64,000 bases of DNA from an uncultured Pseudomonadales bacterium (GCA_937921865.1 CAKZWF010000003.1:25878-89877); one strand, 5' to 3'; counted from the stretch's first letter, positions 10,045 to 19,883 are shown. Notes: generated by a model from the sequence alone, not told the origin. Translations and numbers: made by a program.

Positions 10045-10335
10045 ATGCAATTCGTAATGATCTGTGAAGACAAAGCCGATTCCGAGGCGCTGCGGATGAG
10101 CACCCGTGAAGCGCACCTGGCCTACATCGGTGAACACATCGCGATGATCAAACTGGCTGGCCCGATGCTCAGTGAAGATGGCGAACATATGATTGGTTCG
10201 GTGTTCATCCTCGAAGCCGACTCGAAGGCTGCTGTGGAAACGCTCACCGCGAACGATCCCTACACCCATGCCGGGCTGTTCGGCAAAGTGACCATCAAAC
10301 CGTTCCGCCAGAGTATTCCAGCACCAGGCAGCTAG
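10045..10335 (+). CDS. YciI family protein
   Basis: 96 aa; HLAYIGEH, GSVFILEADS, NDPYTHAGLF pattern typical of YciI. Confidence 0.8.
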   Translation: MQFVMICEDKADSEALRMSTREAHLAYIGEHIAMIKLAGPMLSEDGEHMIGSVFILEADSKAAVETLTANDPYTHAGLFGKVTIKPFRQSIPAPGS

Positions 10336-10368
10336 ATCTCCTGACTCTGATATACGGGACCTGTAACA

Positions 10369-10398
10369 AAACAGCCAGCCCGATCGGGCTGGCTGTTT
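10369..10398. terminator. Bidirectional terminator: 30-bp perfect palindrome AAACAGCCAGCCCGATCGGGCTGGCTGTTT between convergent genes
   Basis: Self-reverse-complementary sequence with A/T ends between stops at 10335 (+) and 10423 (-). Confidence 0.88.
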
Positions 10399-10422
10399 AG
10401 ATCACACTGAATCTGACTGGAT

Positions 10423-10830
10423 TCAGTCGACCCGCGCTTCCGCGTAGCCGGACAGCACCGTAGCGCCGTCCTGATTGGTAGTAGTCACCGCCAACTTGAC
10501 GATGCCATCTTCCACCGATTCAACTTTAGCTTCGGCTGTCAGGGTATCACCCGGCCAGACCTGATTCGTAAAACGAACCCCGTACTTGGTCAGCCGACCA
10601 TCACCCACATAGTTGGTGAGCATGGCGCCCGTCATGCCCATCGTCAGCATGCCGTGGGCAAATACCGAGGGATAGCCAGCCACTTTAGTGGTGAAAACCT
10701 CATCGGTATGCAGCGGATTGTAGTCGCCAGAGGTGCCCGCATACTGGACAATCTGGGTACGTTTGAGATCTTCGACGATACATTCGCTATGGGTATCGCC
10801 AACATTCAGCTCGCTTGCCTGCAGTGCCAT
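10423..10830 (-). CDS. MaoC-like dehydratase (hot-dog fold)
   Basis: QYAGTSGDYNPLHTDEVF, FAHGMLTMG motifs. Confidence 0.9.
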   Translation of the reverse strand: MALQASELNVGDTHSECIVEDLKRTQIVQYAGTSGDYNPLHTDEVFTTKVAGYPSVFAHGMLTMGMTGAMLTNYVGDGRLTKYGVRFTNQVWPGDTLTAEAKVESVEDGIVKLAVTTTNQDGATVLSGYAEARVD

Positions 10831-10839
10831 AAGCCCCCC

Positions 10840-11337
10840 TTAACTGTCTACCGGGCGTTCGGTGCGAACACCAACACCCTTTGCGGTAATGACCAGTTCA
10901 CCGTTCTGATCGCGATACTCGGTGACTGACTCGGAGAACACCAGCTTACCGGCGCGTTTACTCTCCTTCTCCCAGGTCTTGCCCGGCTTGGTCTCCGCTG
11001 TAAGTACGTCACCCGGCTTCAAGTGCCGGTGATACTCGAAATGCTGTTCAGCGTGCAGACCACCACCACCGCCGCCTCCGCCACCTCCGCCGCTCTCGCG
11101 TTTGATGCCGGTGGGTTCCTTGCCGGATCCGAACCAGGGTTCGCCAATCTTCGGGCGCAGGAAGTAGTCCGGATCGAACTGGGCGCTGGCCTGAGCAAAG
11201 GTGGGTGGTGCGATGATGCTGCCCGGCTCGGTGCCGGCAGCATAGTCCGCGTCGTAGTAGATCTCGTTTTTGTCTCCCACGGAGCGAGCAAACATCAGAA
11301 TGTGGCTCGCCTCCACGGGAAATTTGTCTACTGCCAT
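10840..11337 (-). CDS. MaoC N-terminal-type (FAS1-like) dehydratase with internal 11-Gly run
   Basis: FARSVGDKNEIYYD, LHAEQHFEYHRHLKPGDVL; Gly run encoded at 11059-11091. Confidence 0.85.
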   Translation of the reverse strand: MAVDKFPVEASHILMFARSVGDKNEIYYDADYAAGTEPGSIIAPPTFAQASAQFDPDYFLRPKIGEPWFGSGKEPTGIKRESGGGGGGGGGGGLHAEQHFEYHRHLKPGDVLTAETKPGKTWEKESKRAGKLVFSESVTEYRDQNGELVITAKGVGVRTERPVDS

Positions 11338-11385
11338 GAATCTCCCCTTTAGTAAAAAAAGCAGAAGCAGCAGTTTAGCGCCCTT

Positions 11386-12162
11386 TTACCGCCCTTTGAA
11401 TTGCGGATCGCGTTTGCCGAGGAAAGCGCTGATGCCTTCGTGTTTATCTTCGGTCTGAACCAGCGCGCCTTGAGCATATTTTTCCAGCATCAGAGCCCCG
11501 GCCAGACTCGCCTCCATGCCGAAATTGACCATGGCTTTCATGCTGCGCGGCACAAAAGGAGCGAAGCTGGCCAGATGCTCGGCCATCCGCTGGGCTTCCG
11601 GCAGCAGTTCATCCGGCTCCGTGAGCCGGGTCACCAGACCGATCTGCAACGCCCGCTCGGCGTCGATGGGCTCACCCATCAGCAGCATTTCCATACCCCA
11701 GCCCCGACCGACAATGCGCGGCAATCGGGCCGTTGCTCCGCCTCCTGGAATGATCCCCAGTTTGCCTTCCGGGGTGGCAAAGCGTGCCGTTTTCGAGGCA
11801 ATTCGCAGATCACAGCCCAGCGCAACTTCGAGGCCCCCGCCCATACAGATACCATTAATCGCCGCAATGGTGGGTTTCGGTGTACGTTCCAGCTGATCCG
11901 CCAGACCCTGGACAATCGGCTCCAGCGCCTTCTTGAGATCTCGGTGCAGAACCTCCTCAAGATCAGATCCCGACGCGAACGACCGATCTCCCGCCCCAGT
12001 GAAGGTGAGCACACGAACCTCATCGTCAGCGGCTGCCACTGCAGCGGCCTGTTGCAGTTCATCGAGCGTCGCCAGGGAGATAGCGTTGTGTTTGTCCGCT
12101 CGATTGATCGTAATCAGGGCCATCGGACCCCGCACCTCATAAAGGATGTTCTTGTAAGACAT
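11386..12162 (-). CDS. Enoyl-CoA hydratase/isomerase family protein
   Basis: NGICMGGGLEVALGCDLRIAS, KLGIIPGGGATARLPR. Confidence 0.93.
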   Translation of the reverse strand: MSYKNILYEVRGPMALITINRADKHNAISLATLDELQQAAAVAAADDEVRVLTFTGAGDRSFASGSDLEEVLHRDLKKALEPIVQGLADQLERTPKPTIAAINGICMGGGLEVALGCDLRIASKTARFATPEGKLGIIPGGGATARLPRIVGRGWGMEMLLMGEPIDAERALQIGLVTRLTEPDELLPEAQRMAEHLASFAPFVPRSMKAMVNFGMEASLAGALMLEKYAQGALVQTEDKHEGISAFLGKRDPQFKGR

Positions 12163-12899
12163 CAGTTCTGCAGGCGATCCGTCAGACCCTTCAGGCCTTT
12201 GCCGATGCTGTCGTTCACCTTCTCCATCGCGCCTTGCTTCATGCCTTCGACGTCGATGCCTTCACGAATGACGGCATCGGTAGAGCTTTTAATAATCGGG
12301 CGCAGAAGCTGGCTCACGGCTTCTTCAACGGTGACCCCGGATGACTTCCGACCGATTCCGCTCAGATTGATGTCGGGCAGACTGACGGTTTTGTCACCCA
12401 CCAGGTCTGAGCTCAATGATGTCTTCGCGTTCGTGAAAGCAAACTTGTCGATGATCATCTTCATTTCGGAGGAAGACTCTTCTGCCGGCGCGGGCTCTGC
12501 GCCGTCGCCCGAATCGAGATTATTCATGATCGTCTGCAGATTGGTCTGCGTACCTTTAGCGACAATGGCCACTTCCGCGCCGTCAATGCTGAGATCCTTA
12601 ACAACCACCAGGTCGCCACTGATCTGCGCAGGATCTAAAGCCAGCGCAACCCGGCCGATGCGCATGCTGTGGGGACCGGCGAAACCTGCTGGATTACCGA
12701 TCACCAGATCGGTCAACGCGCCCGAGCCATCGGTCAGAGAAATTTCTGCAGACCCCAGGCTGACGGGCACCCCAAGGTATTTGGGCCCGAGCGTCTCAAC
12801 AGCCGTTTTGATGAGACTGCCTGAATTCATCACGATGTAAACGCCCGCACCAATCACGGCGAGCAGAACAATACCAACTAACCATCCAATAACTTTCAC
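12162..12899 (-). CDS. AsmA-like/uncharacterised membrane-anchored protein
   Basis: N-terminal TM anchor followed by beta-rich region (LGSAEISLTDGSGALTDLVIGNPAGF). Confidence 0.65.
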   Translation of the reverse strand: MKVIGWLVGIVLLAVIGAGVYIVMNSGSLIKTAVETLGPKYLGVPVSLGSAEISLTDGSGALTDLVIGNPAGFAGPHSMRIGRVALALDPAQISGDLVVVKDLSIDGAEVAIVAKGTQTNLQTIMNNLDSGDGAEPAPAEESSSEMKMIIDKFAFTNAKTSLSSDLVGDKTVSLPDINLSGIGRKSSGVTVEEAVSQLLRPIIKSSTDAVIREGIDVEGMKQGAMEKVNDSIGKGLKGLTDRLQN

Positions 12900-13582
12900 G
12901 ATGTACCTCCTAGTAACTCCATGTCTTCTATAAATGCCTGCGACTTCGCGATAGACGCTTCCATATCGGAGATCAGCACCGCGACGTCCGACTGAATCGA
13001 ACCCAGTTCACCCTGCAGCGACGATATCGCCTGAGCATTCAGATTGTGTTTCAGAAACAGCACCTGATCCCGAAATGCGACCAGTACCGGCTGCATCTTA
13101 CCTTCTGCCCGACGCATGGCTTTGATCAGCTCGCTGTACTGACGTTGCGACTTGCGGCGTTGGTCAGCACTGGCAGAGCGCAGCTTGGTGTTGCTGATCT
13201 GCTCTATCTCTTCCGCCCACTCTGCAAACAGCGCACCCGAAACCGACTCCACCGCATCGATGCGTTCACTGACCAGATCTGCCCGAGCCTCGGAATCTTC
13301 AAACGCATCAGAGAGCGTTTCGTAGCTGTCTTTCAAATCCGAAGGCGGTACTTCGACCACAGCAGTAAACAGCTCCAGCGCGCTCTTAAACTCTTCTTTC
13401 GCGTCCTCCTGGGCGTCTGCAGCCTCGTCCACTCTGTCGACCAGAATGTCCCGTTTATGGACCCCGACCTGCTCCATCGCGCTGTAGTAGGCACTTTCAC
13501 AGCCGGCCAGGCACGTCAGCGCGAGCAGCCCACCCAACAGCCGAGGGAGCGCTCTAAACCCCATAAGGTTCCCCAGAAGCAA
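12896..13582 (-). CDS. DUF2959-type lipoprotein
   Basis: Lipobox LTCLAGC, long coiled-coil (YYSAMEQVGVHKRDILVDRVDEA); overlaps downstream gene by 4 bp. Confidence 0.75.
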   Translation of the reverse strand: MLLGNLMGFRALPRLLGGLLALTCLAGCESAYYSAMEQVGVHKRDILVDRVDEAADAQEDAKEEFKSALELFTAVVEVPPSDLKDSYETLSDAFEDSEARADLVSERIDAVESVSGALFAEWAEEIEQISNTKLRSASADQRRKSQRQYSELIKAMRRAEGKMQPVLVAFRDQVLFLKHNLNAQAISSLQGELGSIQSDVAVLISDMEASIAKSQAFIEDMELLGGTS

Positions 13583-13812
13583 TTCACTGGCGCCAAGATT
13601 AGGCCAAGGTCACGCACCTGTACACCCGCGAAACTGGCGCTGGCATGGGTTCAACCGCTCAGCGATAATCCCGCCGCGGAAACTGCCGAATCACTGACTG
13701 GGTCAAATGTCGCTCAGATCCCGGCAGCCGTACCGGTCACACTCAACGCTGACAATAAAACGCATGGCAAAGTTATAAAGACAGCAAAGGATTACAAGGG
13801 GTTACAACTAAA

Positions 13813-14643
13813 ATGGAAGAAATTTCAACTGAACAGATAAGCGGCTACATGGATAATGTTGTCGAGCTGGCCTGGGAATACGGGCCGCAACTGCTGATGG
13901 CCATCGTGGTCCTGATCATCGGCATGTGGATCGTCAACCGTGTCGTCCGGCTAACCAGCAAAGGCATGGAGAAGGCAAGTGTGGAGCCTACTCTGGCTCG
14001 CTTCCTCGGCAGCCTGGTGTCTGTTGGCCTGAAAGCTCTGCTGCTGATCAGCGTCGCCTCGATGATTGGTATCGAAACCACATCGTTCATCGCGATCTTG
14101 GGTGCGGCCGGTCTGGCTATCGGCTTGGCGCTTCAGGGTAGTCTGGGCAACTTTGCAGGCGGTGTTCTGGTGTTGCTGTTCAAGCCGTTCAAGGTGGGGG
14201 ACTTCATCGACGCCCAGGGTGTGGCGGGCACTGTTTCTGAGATTCAGATCTTCAACACCATCATCAAAACACCGGACAACAAAGTCATCATCGTGCCCAA
14301 CGGTGCGGTCTCCAACGGCGTCATCACCAACTTCTCGAAAGAGGCCACCCGCCGCGTCGATTTCGTTTTCGGCATCGGTTACGGCGATGACATCAAAAAA
14401 GCCAAAGAAGTGATTGCCCGCCTGGTGGACGCTGACGAGCGTGCCATGAAAGACCCGGCTCCAACCATTGTTGTCTCCGAACTGGCCGACAGTTCTGTGA
14501 ACATCAGCTGTCGAGTCTGGGTAAATGCATCCGACTACTGGGGTGTGTTCTTCGATCTGACGGAAAATGTGAAGCTGACCTTCGATGCAGAAGGCATCTC
14601 CATTCCGTTCCCGCAGCAGGATGTGCATATGCACCAGGCCTGA
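13813..14643 (+). CDS. MscS-family small-conductance mechanosensitive channel
   Basis: GAAGLAIGLALQGSLGNFAGGVLVLLFKPFKVGDFI and VPNGAVSNGVITNFS motifs. Confidence 0.93.
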   Translation: MEEISTEQISGYMDNVVELAWEYGPQLLMAIVVLIIGMWIVNRVVRLTSKGMEKASVEPTLARFLGSLVSVGLKALLLISVASMIGIETTSFIAILGAAGLAIGLALQGSLGNFAGGVLVLLFKPFKVGDFIDAQGVAGTVSEIQIFNTIIKTPDNKVIIVPNGAVSNGVITNFSKEATRRVDFVFGIGYGDDIKKAKEVIARLVDADERAMKDPAPTIVVSELADSSVNISCRVWVNASDYWGVFFDLTENVKLTFDAEGISIPFPQQDVHMHQA

Positions 14644-14669
14644 TTCAGGCCGCGCGTACAGCGCATCTA

Positions 14670-14697
14670 CTCCAGCCGGTACCGCCGGCTGGAGTTT
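14670..14697 (+). terminator. Rho-independent terminator of mscS-like gene
   Basis: CTCCAGCCGG-TACCG-CCGGCTGGAG followed by TTT; 10-bp perfect stem. Confidence 0.8.
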
Positions 14698-14784
14698 CCT
14701 CTCCCGCCAGATTCAACACGCCGCTAGTGTCTTGAGAGCACAGCAGGGCCGGGGTATCGAAACAACTGACGTAATCTCGAGGCG

Positions 14785-14821
14785 AAAAAAAACCGCCAGT
14801 CTGGAGAGGAAACCGGCGGTT
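14785..14821 (-). terminator. Rho-independent terminator (minus strand)
   Basis: Minus strand AACCGCCGGT-TTCCTCTCCAG-ACTGGCGGTT followed by TTTTTT; 10-bp stem with one G-U. Confidence 0.85.
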
Positions 14822-14920
14822 CGAGAGTCGACCTTGTCAGAGGTCTCAAGGGGATAGAGATGGCGCTCTACCTGGTCATAAGGCCTAGCGCCATGGTTGA
14901 CACTATGCAGGACAGCTGTT
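14785..14920 (-). ncRNA. Candidate small RNA of about 136 nt (predicted)
   Basis: Minus-strand TTGTCA(14956-14951)-N18-TAATTT(14932-14927) promoter-like pair, hairpins at 14887-14894/14860-14867 and 14847-14851/14832-14836, then strong terminator; could alternatively be 3'UTR of the histidine kinase. Confidence 0.45.
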
Positions 14921-15055
14921 TCGGGAAAATTACCGGACAGACAGATTGTGTGACAAATTGTTACTTTTATCGTCACAGCTCTGACCACACCGCAGTAGTA
15001 ACGCCTGATGGAACCCCTGAACCGCCAGAAGCCAAGGAGAACGGCGCTGTGACCG

Positions 15056-16342
15056 CTATCCCAGACTCAAAATCACTTCCGCGCCGCCGCCTTGCGCATC
15101 TTCAATCCGAGCCCGCCAGCCCTGGGCCTGACAGAGCTGCTGGACGATGGCCAGACCAAGCCCGCTGCCACCGGTGGCAACGCTACGGGAGCTGTCGAGC
15201 CGGAAGAACGGCTGAAAGACCCGCTCTTTATAATCGTCGGGTATACCCGGGCCGCTATCAATAACATGCACTTCGCGACCGCGAATGCTCACCCGCACCG
15301 AGTCCCCGTGCTGCTGAGCATTGTTGATCAGATTGATGACGACGCGCTGCAGCGCGCCTGGCGCCAGCATCAGGCGGATGCCCTCGGCATCCTGACTCGT
15401 AAACGGAATATTCACATCATGGCTTTCGACAATGTCCCTGATAAACGGCACCAGCTCCACTTCCTGGCGGCTCTCACCGGTGCCACGAGCAAACCGCAAA
15501 GCGTCGCTGATCAGATCTTCCATCGAGGCCAGATTGCGCTCAAAACGCTCGATCAGCTCACTATCGACATTATCCGGCAGCAGCGCGAGCGCCAGACGCA
15601 TTCGGGTCAGGGGTGTGCGCAGGTCATGGGAGATACCGGCCAGCAACGTGGTGCGATTGGACAGCAGCGCTGAAATGTCCCGTGCCATGGTGTTGAAGTT
15701 TCTGGCGAGCGAGACCAGCTCTGCCGGACCCTGCTCGGGAATCGGCTGAAAATTTTCACCGCCGCGAAACGACTCCACCCGCTCAGCAGCTTCCACCAAC
15801 GGTCGGGCAATACGCTGAACAATAAACAGCGAGGTACCGAATACAATCAGCGCGCCGAGCACCACAATGATGATGCCGCCGTACAGAGGCTGAATGTCCC
15901 GCCGCTCCGCCGAGAAGCCTATCTGCAGTTCAAAGCCACCCATCGGCACATCAACCCAGATCAGGTCATCACCGCTGAGCAGCACAACGGGGATATTCAA
16001 GCGCTCAGTCAACTGCTCCACCAGCAGGCTCAGGAAGGGCTTGTCGAGCACCACCGGAGCCAGTGATCTGGGGGGCGAGTTAACAATAAGATCGTGATTC
16101 TGAGCGAGCTCCAGTTCGAAATAAGGTCTGGCGTCGGGGGGCAGTTCAACCCAGGTCTGGGCCGAGAGCACCAGCAGCGCTGCCTCGTCAGCCGCGGAGC
16201 GTTCGGCAATCGGGCCGATCACAAACAGGTTCAGCGCCAGGGTGGAAATCAGAGCAATCAGCAGCGAACTGATCGCCAGGGTCAGATTGGTTCGCGCCAG
16301 CAGTGAGAACGGACCGGGAGGCCGTATTCGGTCAGCCATCAC
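15056..16342 (-). CDS. envZ: EnvZ-like sensor histidine kinase
   Basis: HAMP, GISHDLRTPLTRMRLAL H-box, DSGPGIPDDYKERVFQPFFRLDSSRS; paired with OmpR-type regulator. Confidence 0.85.
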   Translation of the reverse strand: MMADRIRPPGPFSLLARTNLTLAISSLLIALISTLALNLFVIGPIAERSAADEAALLVLSAQTWVELPPDARPYFELELAQNHDLIVNSPPRSLAPVVLDKPFLSLLVEQLTERLNIPVVLLSGDDLIWVDVPMGGFELQIGFSAERRDIQPLYGGIIIVVLGALIVFGTSLFIVQRIARPLVEAAERVESFRGGENFQPIPEQGPAELVSLARNFNTMARDISALLSNRTTLLAGISHDLRTPLTRMRLALALLPDNVDSELIERFERNLASMEDLISDALRFARGTGESRQEVELVPFIRDIVESHDVNIPFTSQDAEGIRLMLAPGALQRVVINLINNAQQHGDSVRVSIRGREVHVIDSGPGIPDDYKERVFQPFFRLDSSRSVATGGSGLGLAIVQQLCQAQGWRARIEDAQGGGAEVILSLG

Positions 16343-17054
16343 CTTCCGGACAGAACATATAGCCTTTCCCCCAGATGGTTCTGATGAAGACGGGTTCCGA
16401 AGGATCAGGTTCCAGCTTGGCCCGCAACCGGGTTACTCGAACATCTATGCTGCGATCAAAAGGCGAGCGTTCTGCGCCGGTCAGCAGATCCAGAATCCGA
16501 TCACGATCCAGCACCTTGTTCGGATGTTGCACCAGGATAGCCAGCAGATCGAACTCCCCAGAGGTCAGCGGAACGTTGTCGCCCTCTCGGGAGAGCTGAT
16601 GAGAAGCCATATCCAGCTCGAATTGGCCGAAGCGATAGCGCGGCTCCGAAGGCTGCGCTTCGTGACTGCTGCCGGCACCAGATCGTCGGAGTACTGCACG
16701 GATTCGAGCCAGTAGCTCCCGGGGATTGAACGGTTTAGACAGATAATCATCTGCGCCCACCTCAAGCCCCACGATACGGTCTACATCGTCACCCTGGGCA
16801 CTGATGATCACGATGGGTATGCCATTTCCCTTAATTCGCCTGGCGATGGATAGCCCGTGTTCTCCAGGCATCATCAGATCAAGAATAATCAGGTCTACAG
16901 AGTGTTCGGCAAGGTATGCGTCCATGGCTTCCCCACCATCAACGCAGGCGACGTTGAAGCCCTGTTGATTCAGGTATGCCTGGGTGAGTTCACGAATCTC
17001 CGGATCATCGTCAACGAGGAGCAGATCAGCACTTTCAGACTCCCCCCCGGACAC
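16332..17054 (-). CDS. ompR: OmpR-family response regulator
   Basis: DLIILDLMMPGEHGL receiver and winged-helix C-terminus (RSFDRSIDVRVTRLRAKLE-like); overlaps kinase start by 11 bp. Confidence 0.85.
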   Translation of the reverse strand: MSGGESESADLLLVDDDPEIRELTQAYLNQQGFNVACVDGGEAMDAYLAEHSVDLIILDLMMPGEHGLSIARRIKGNGIPIVIISAQGDDVDRIVGLEVGADDYLSKPFNPRELLARIRAVLRRSGAGSSHEAQPSEPRYRFGQFELDMASHQLSREGDNVPLTSGEFDLLAILVQHPNKVLDRDRILDLLTGAERSPFDRSIDVRVTRLRAKLEPDPSEPVFIRTIWGKGYMFCPEGDG

Positions 17055-17062
17055 AATGCGGC

Positions 17063-17686
17063 TCAGCGCTTGTTGTCGTTGACTCGACGCGCGGGCGCGC
17101 CAGGAGCATCCTCGCTGCCAGCGAGTTCTCCGCCAGGGTCGACTGACCCGGCAGAGGTCGGATCAGGCTCAGCGTGGCGACGCTCAAAGCCCACACCAAA
17201 CGAACGCTCTGTTGGATTTCGCCGCACCGGCGCTACCTGAATGACCTTGGTTTCAATGCGCAGAACCTGGCCGTCGGAACGACGGACAATGCGCCCGTAA
17301 CGACGCTGAGTGCGAATCCGCAGCGTTCTTTCAGATCCTTTCTGGCGAGCCATGCGCAGTTTTACTTCGTTCAGCAGACCACGGCGCTCAGAATCACCCA
17401 GTTGATCCCAACGTGCACCAATTCTGGTCAATTGATGGTGAGTCAGTTTTGAATAGTCGGGTAGCAGATCTTCGACAGCTTCATCTAATGGCACGGCAGA
17501 CGATGGCACGGCAGACGATGGCCGCGCAGTTTCCAGCGCCGAGGAGGGCTTCGGGGTTGCCGCGGTATCTTGCGGATGAACTTCGGCTGCGGCCGTCATC
17601 GCCTCAGAAGTGTCAGGTCTGACATCAGCATATGCCACCGGCACAAAGCAGGCCATGACCAGCGCATAACTGATCGGCCGCCTCAT
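17063..17686 (-). CDS. Hypothetical exported protein (possibly DUF3106-like)
   Basis: Signal-peptide-like N-terminus MRRPISYALVMACFVPVAYA from ATG 17686; basic C-terminus. Confidence 0.6.
   Translation of the reverse strand: MRRPISYALVMACFVPVAYADVRPDTSEAMTAAAEVHPQDTAATPKPSSALETARPSSAVPSSAVPLDEAVEDLLPDYSKLTHHQLTRIGARWDQLGDSERRGLLNEVKLRMARQKGSERTLRIRTQRRYGRIVRRSDGQVLRIETKVIQVAPVRRNPTERSFGVGFERRHAEPDPTSAGSVDPGGELAGSEDAPGAPARRVNDNKR
17488..17517. repeat. 15-bp x2 perfect tandem repeat ATGGCACGGCAGACG inside the hypothetical exported protein (encodes SSAVP repeats)
   Basis: Read directly. Confidence 0.9.
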
Positions 17687-17779
17687 GATGCGGATACTGC
17701 TGATTTTCCTACCTAACTCTCTGGTCACCTTCAACCTCAAGGGTGGCAAACGAAAAAGTCGCCGTCCAGATACAAACAA

Positions 17780-17803
17780 GCCGCCGGTATTCTGACCGGC
17801 GGC
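17780..17803 (-). terminator. Rho-independent terminator downstream of thiolase
   Basis: GCCGCCGGT-ATTCTG-ACCGGCGGC, minus-strand downstream TTGTTTGT. Confidence 0.75.
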
Positions 17804-17867
17804 TGTTTCTTGACCATTTCCGGTTGGTTTCAAATTGTTACCAACCAGGAAGGTAGCGTTCACACAA

Positions 17868-19052
17868 TCAGGCTGCTTCGAACAGTCCTGCTGCGCCCTG
17901 TCCACCACCGATGCACATGGTCACAACACCGTATTTCTTGCTGCGGCGACGCAGTTCGCGGAGGATCAGACCGGTCTGGCGGGAACCCGTCATACCGAAC
18001 GGATGACCGATACTGATGCTGCCGCCAAGGACATTGTAAATATCATTGTCAATTCCGAGCGCATCACGACAGTACAGACACTGAGAAGCAAACGCTTCGT
18101 TGAGCTCCCACAGATCCACGTCATCCTGCGAAATACCCGCATTCTTCAACAGTCGAGGAATGGCGAATACCGGGCCAATACCCATCTCATCGGGCTCGCA
18201 GCCGGCAACGGTGAAGCCGCGGAAGATACCGAGAGGCTCCAGACCGAGCTGAGCTGCTCGATCAGCAGTCATCAGCAGTGTCATGGAAGCGCCATCGGAC
18301 AGCTGTGATGCGTTACCCGCGGTCACGCTGCCATCTTCTTCGAACGCAGGAGCGAGACCGGCCAGACCTTCGAGCGTGGTCTGAGGACGGTTACATTCGT
18401 CTTTATCGACGGTGACCTCAACACGGCTCTCTTCGCCGGTCGCTTTGTCCACTTTCAGCATGGTGGCCTGCATTGGCACAATTTCTTCGCCAATTTGGCC
18501 GGAAGCCACAGCTGCCGCGTAGCGTTGCTGACTCTGCAGTGCGTATTCATCCTGCGCTTCACGGGTTACCTGATAACGACGGGCAACAACTTCTGCGGTA
18601 TTGCCCATAGCCATGAAGATGTCGGGCTTTTCTTCTATCAGACGCTTGTTCTGCTTGGCTTTGCCTGGCTCCTGACGGGTACGCATGGAAATAGAATCCA
18701 CACCACCGGCTATGGCGACTTCTGTTTGCCCGGAAGCAATCTGGTTGGCGGCAATCGCAATGGACTGCAGACCTGAAGAACAGAACCGGTTGATGGTGAC
18801 GCCTGCTGCAGTTACCGGCAGCTTCGACAGGATGACTGCCAGACGGGCAAGGTTGCCGTCCTGTTCACCGGTGTGGCTGGCTGCGCCAACTACCACATCT
18901 TCGACTTCATCAGCACCAAGATTCGGGTTGCGATCCAGCAGCGAGTCGATGCAATGCGCCAGCATGTCGTCGGACCGGGTCAGGTTAAAACTACCCCGGA
19001 AGGCTTTTGCCAAACCGGTGCGCACGCTATCGACGATCACTACGTCTTTCAT
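17868..19052 (-). CDS. Acetyl-CoA C-acyltransferase (thiolase)
   Basis: TINRFCSSGLQSIAIAANQI, GGSISIGHPFGMTGSRQTG, CIGGGQGAAGLFE; start set to MKDVVIVDSVRTGLAKAF. Confidence 0.95.
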   Translation of the reverse strand: MKDVVIVDSVRTGLAKAFRGSFNLTRSDDMLAHCIDSLLDRNPNLGADEVEDVVVGAASHTGEQDGNLARLAVILSKLPVTAAGVTINRFCSSGLQSIAIAANQIASGQTEVAIAGGVDSISMRTRQEPGKAKQNKRLIEEKPDIFMAMGNTAEVVARRYQVTREAQDEYALQSQQRYAAAVASGQIGEEIVPMQATMLKVDKATGEESRVEVTVDKDECNRPQTTLEGLAGLAPAFEEDGSVTAGNASQLSDGASMTLLMTADRAAQLGLEPLGIFRGFTVAGCEPDEMGIGPVFAIPRLLKNAGISQDDVDLWELNEAFASQCLYCRDALGIDNDIYNVLGGSISIGHPFGMTGSRQTGLILRELRRRSKKYGVVTMCIGGGQGAAGLFEAA

Positions 19053-19309
19053 TTGCTTCCCCTCAGAAGTAAAAAAAAATTGCGAGCCGGCAATGCTACC
19101 AGAAAGATTCGCTGAAAAGACCGTATCTGCCGAAAAAGTCGAGCCCTCGGAGCGCCCCTCTAGCCGGGCGCCTGGCGCACGATCCGCAGCGGCAAGGCAG
19201 CAACAAGACAAAGGACGGTATCTACGGTTATCAGCAGCCGATTTTGCTCAGAGCGAGCGCTCAATGTAAGACCGGAAACGGCTGCTGGCTGAAAAGCGCA
19301 ATCCGCCGA

Positions 19310-19705
19310 TTACGGCACCTGGCCGGGCTTGGCAGCATCATCTGCCGCCTGCTTAAGCGTCTCGTCAGTCTTCGCTGCCGCCGCTTTCAACATGGCTTCC
19401 GTTTCAGCCGGTGACTGTTCGGATCGTGCTCCATCTGCATCCGGTGTCTGAGATACCTGCAGCAGTTTCTGCTTTTCCAGCGAATCCATTGTCTGCTGGG
19501 CAGCTTTGATCGGTGCATCAGAAACAAATCCTGTGGACGCACCTTCAGCAGCCTCGGCGGCCTTGTCACCCGCAGAGTCCCGGGTGCCGAGTGAATCATC
19601 AGAAGACGATTGCCCACACCCCACCAGAACCAACGTAAGCGCCAAGAGGCCCAAGCGGGGTCTCGATGGCAAACCAACCTTCGGAAACGCCAACCAGCTT
19701 TTCAT
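19310..19705 (-). CDS. Hypothetical small lipoprotein
   Basis: Lipobox LTLVLVGC, low-complexity Ala/Glu-rich body. Confidence 0.55.
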   Translation of the reverse strand: MKSWLAFPKVGLPSRPRLGLLALTLVLVGCGQSSSDDSLGTRDSAGDKAAEAAEGASTGFVSDAPIKAAQQTMDSLEKQKLLQVSQTPDADGARSEQSPAETEAMLKAAAAKTDETLKQAADDAAKPGQVP

Positions 19706-19883
19706 CTCTATTGTCCTTTCTATTGCATCTGGATTAATCATGAACATCCTTTTGTCTGAGCGGACAGCAGGATTTCAACCTGAGTGTACTGCAGGCGCAA
19801 CGCGAATTTGCACTCTGCAGCCGTCAAGCGGGACGCAGATCACATGATAAGCTGGCGTTATTCACAGACGGGGGAGTGTATCG

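Noticed and set aside
11401-12840. 479-aa plus-strand ORF
   Set aside because: Lies antisense to a clear enoyl-CoA hydratase and the AsmA-like gene; Arg/His/Gln-rich sequence without domain-like motifs, typical of a mirror ORF in GC-rich coding DNA.
14860-15264. 134-aa plus-strand ORF after the mscS-like gene
   Set aside because: Second half is antisense to the histidine kinase and the first half coincides with the hairpin-rich sRNA candidate; sequence is not protein-like.
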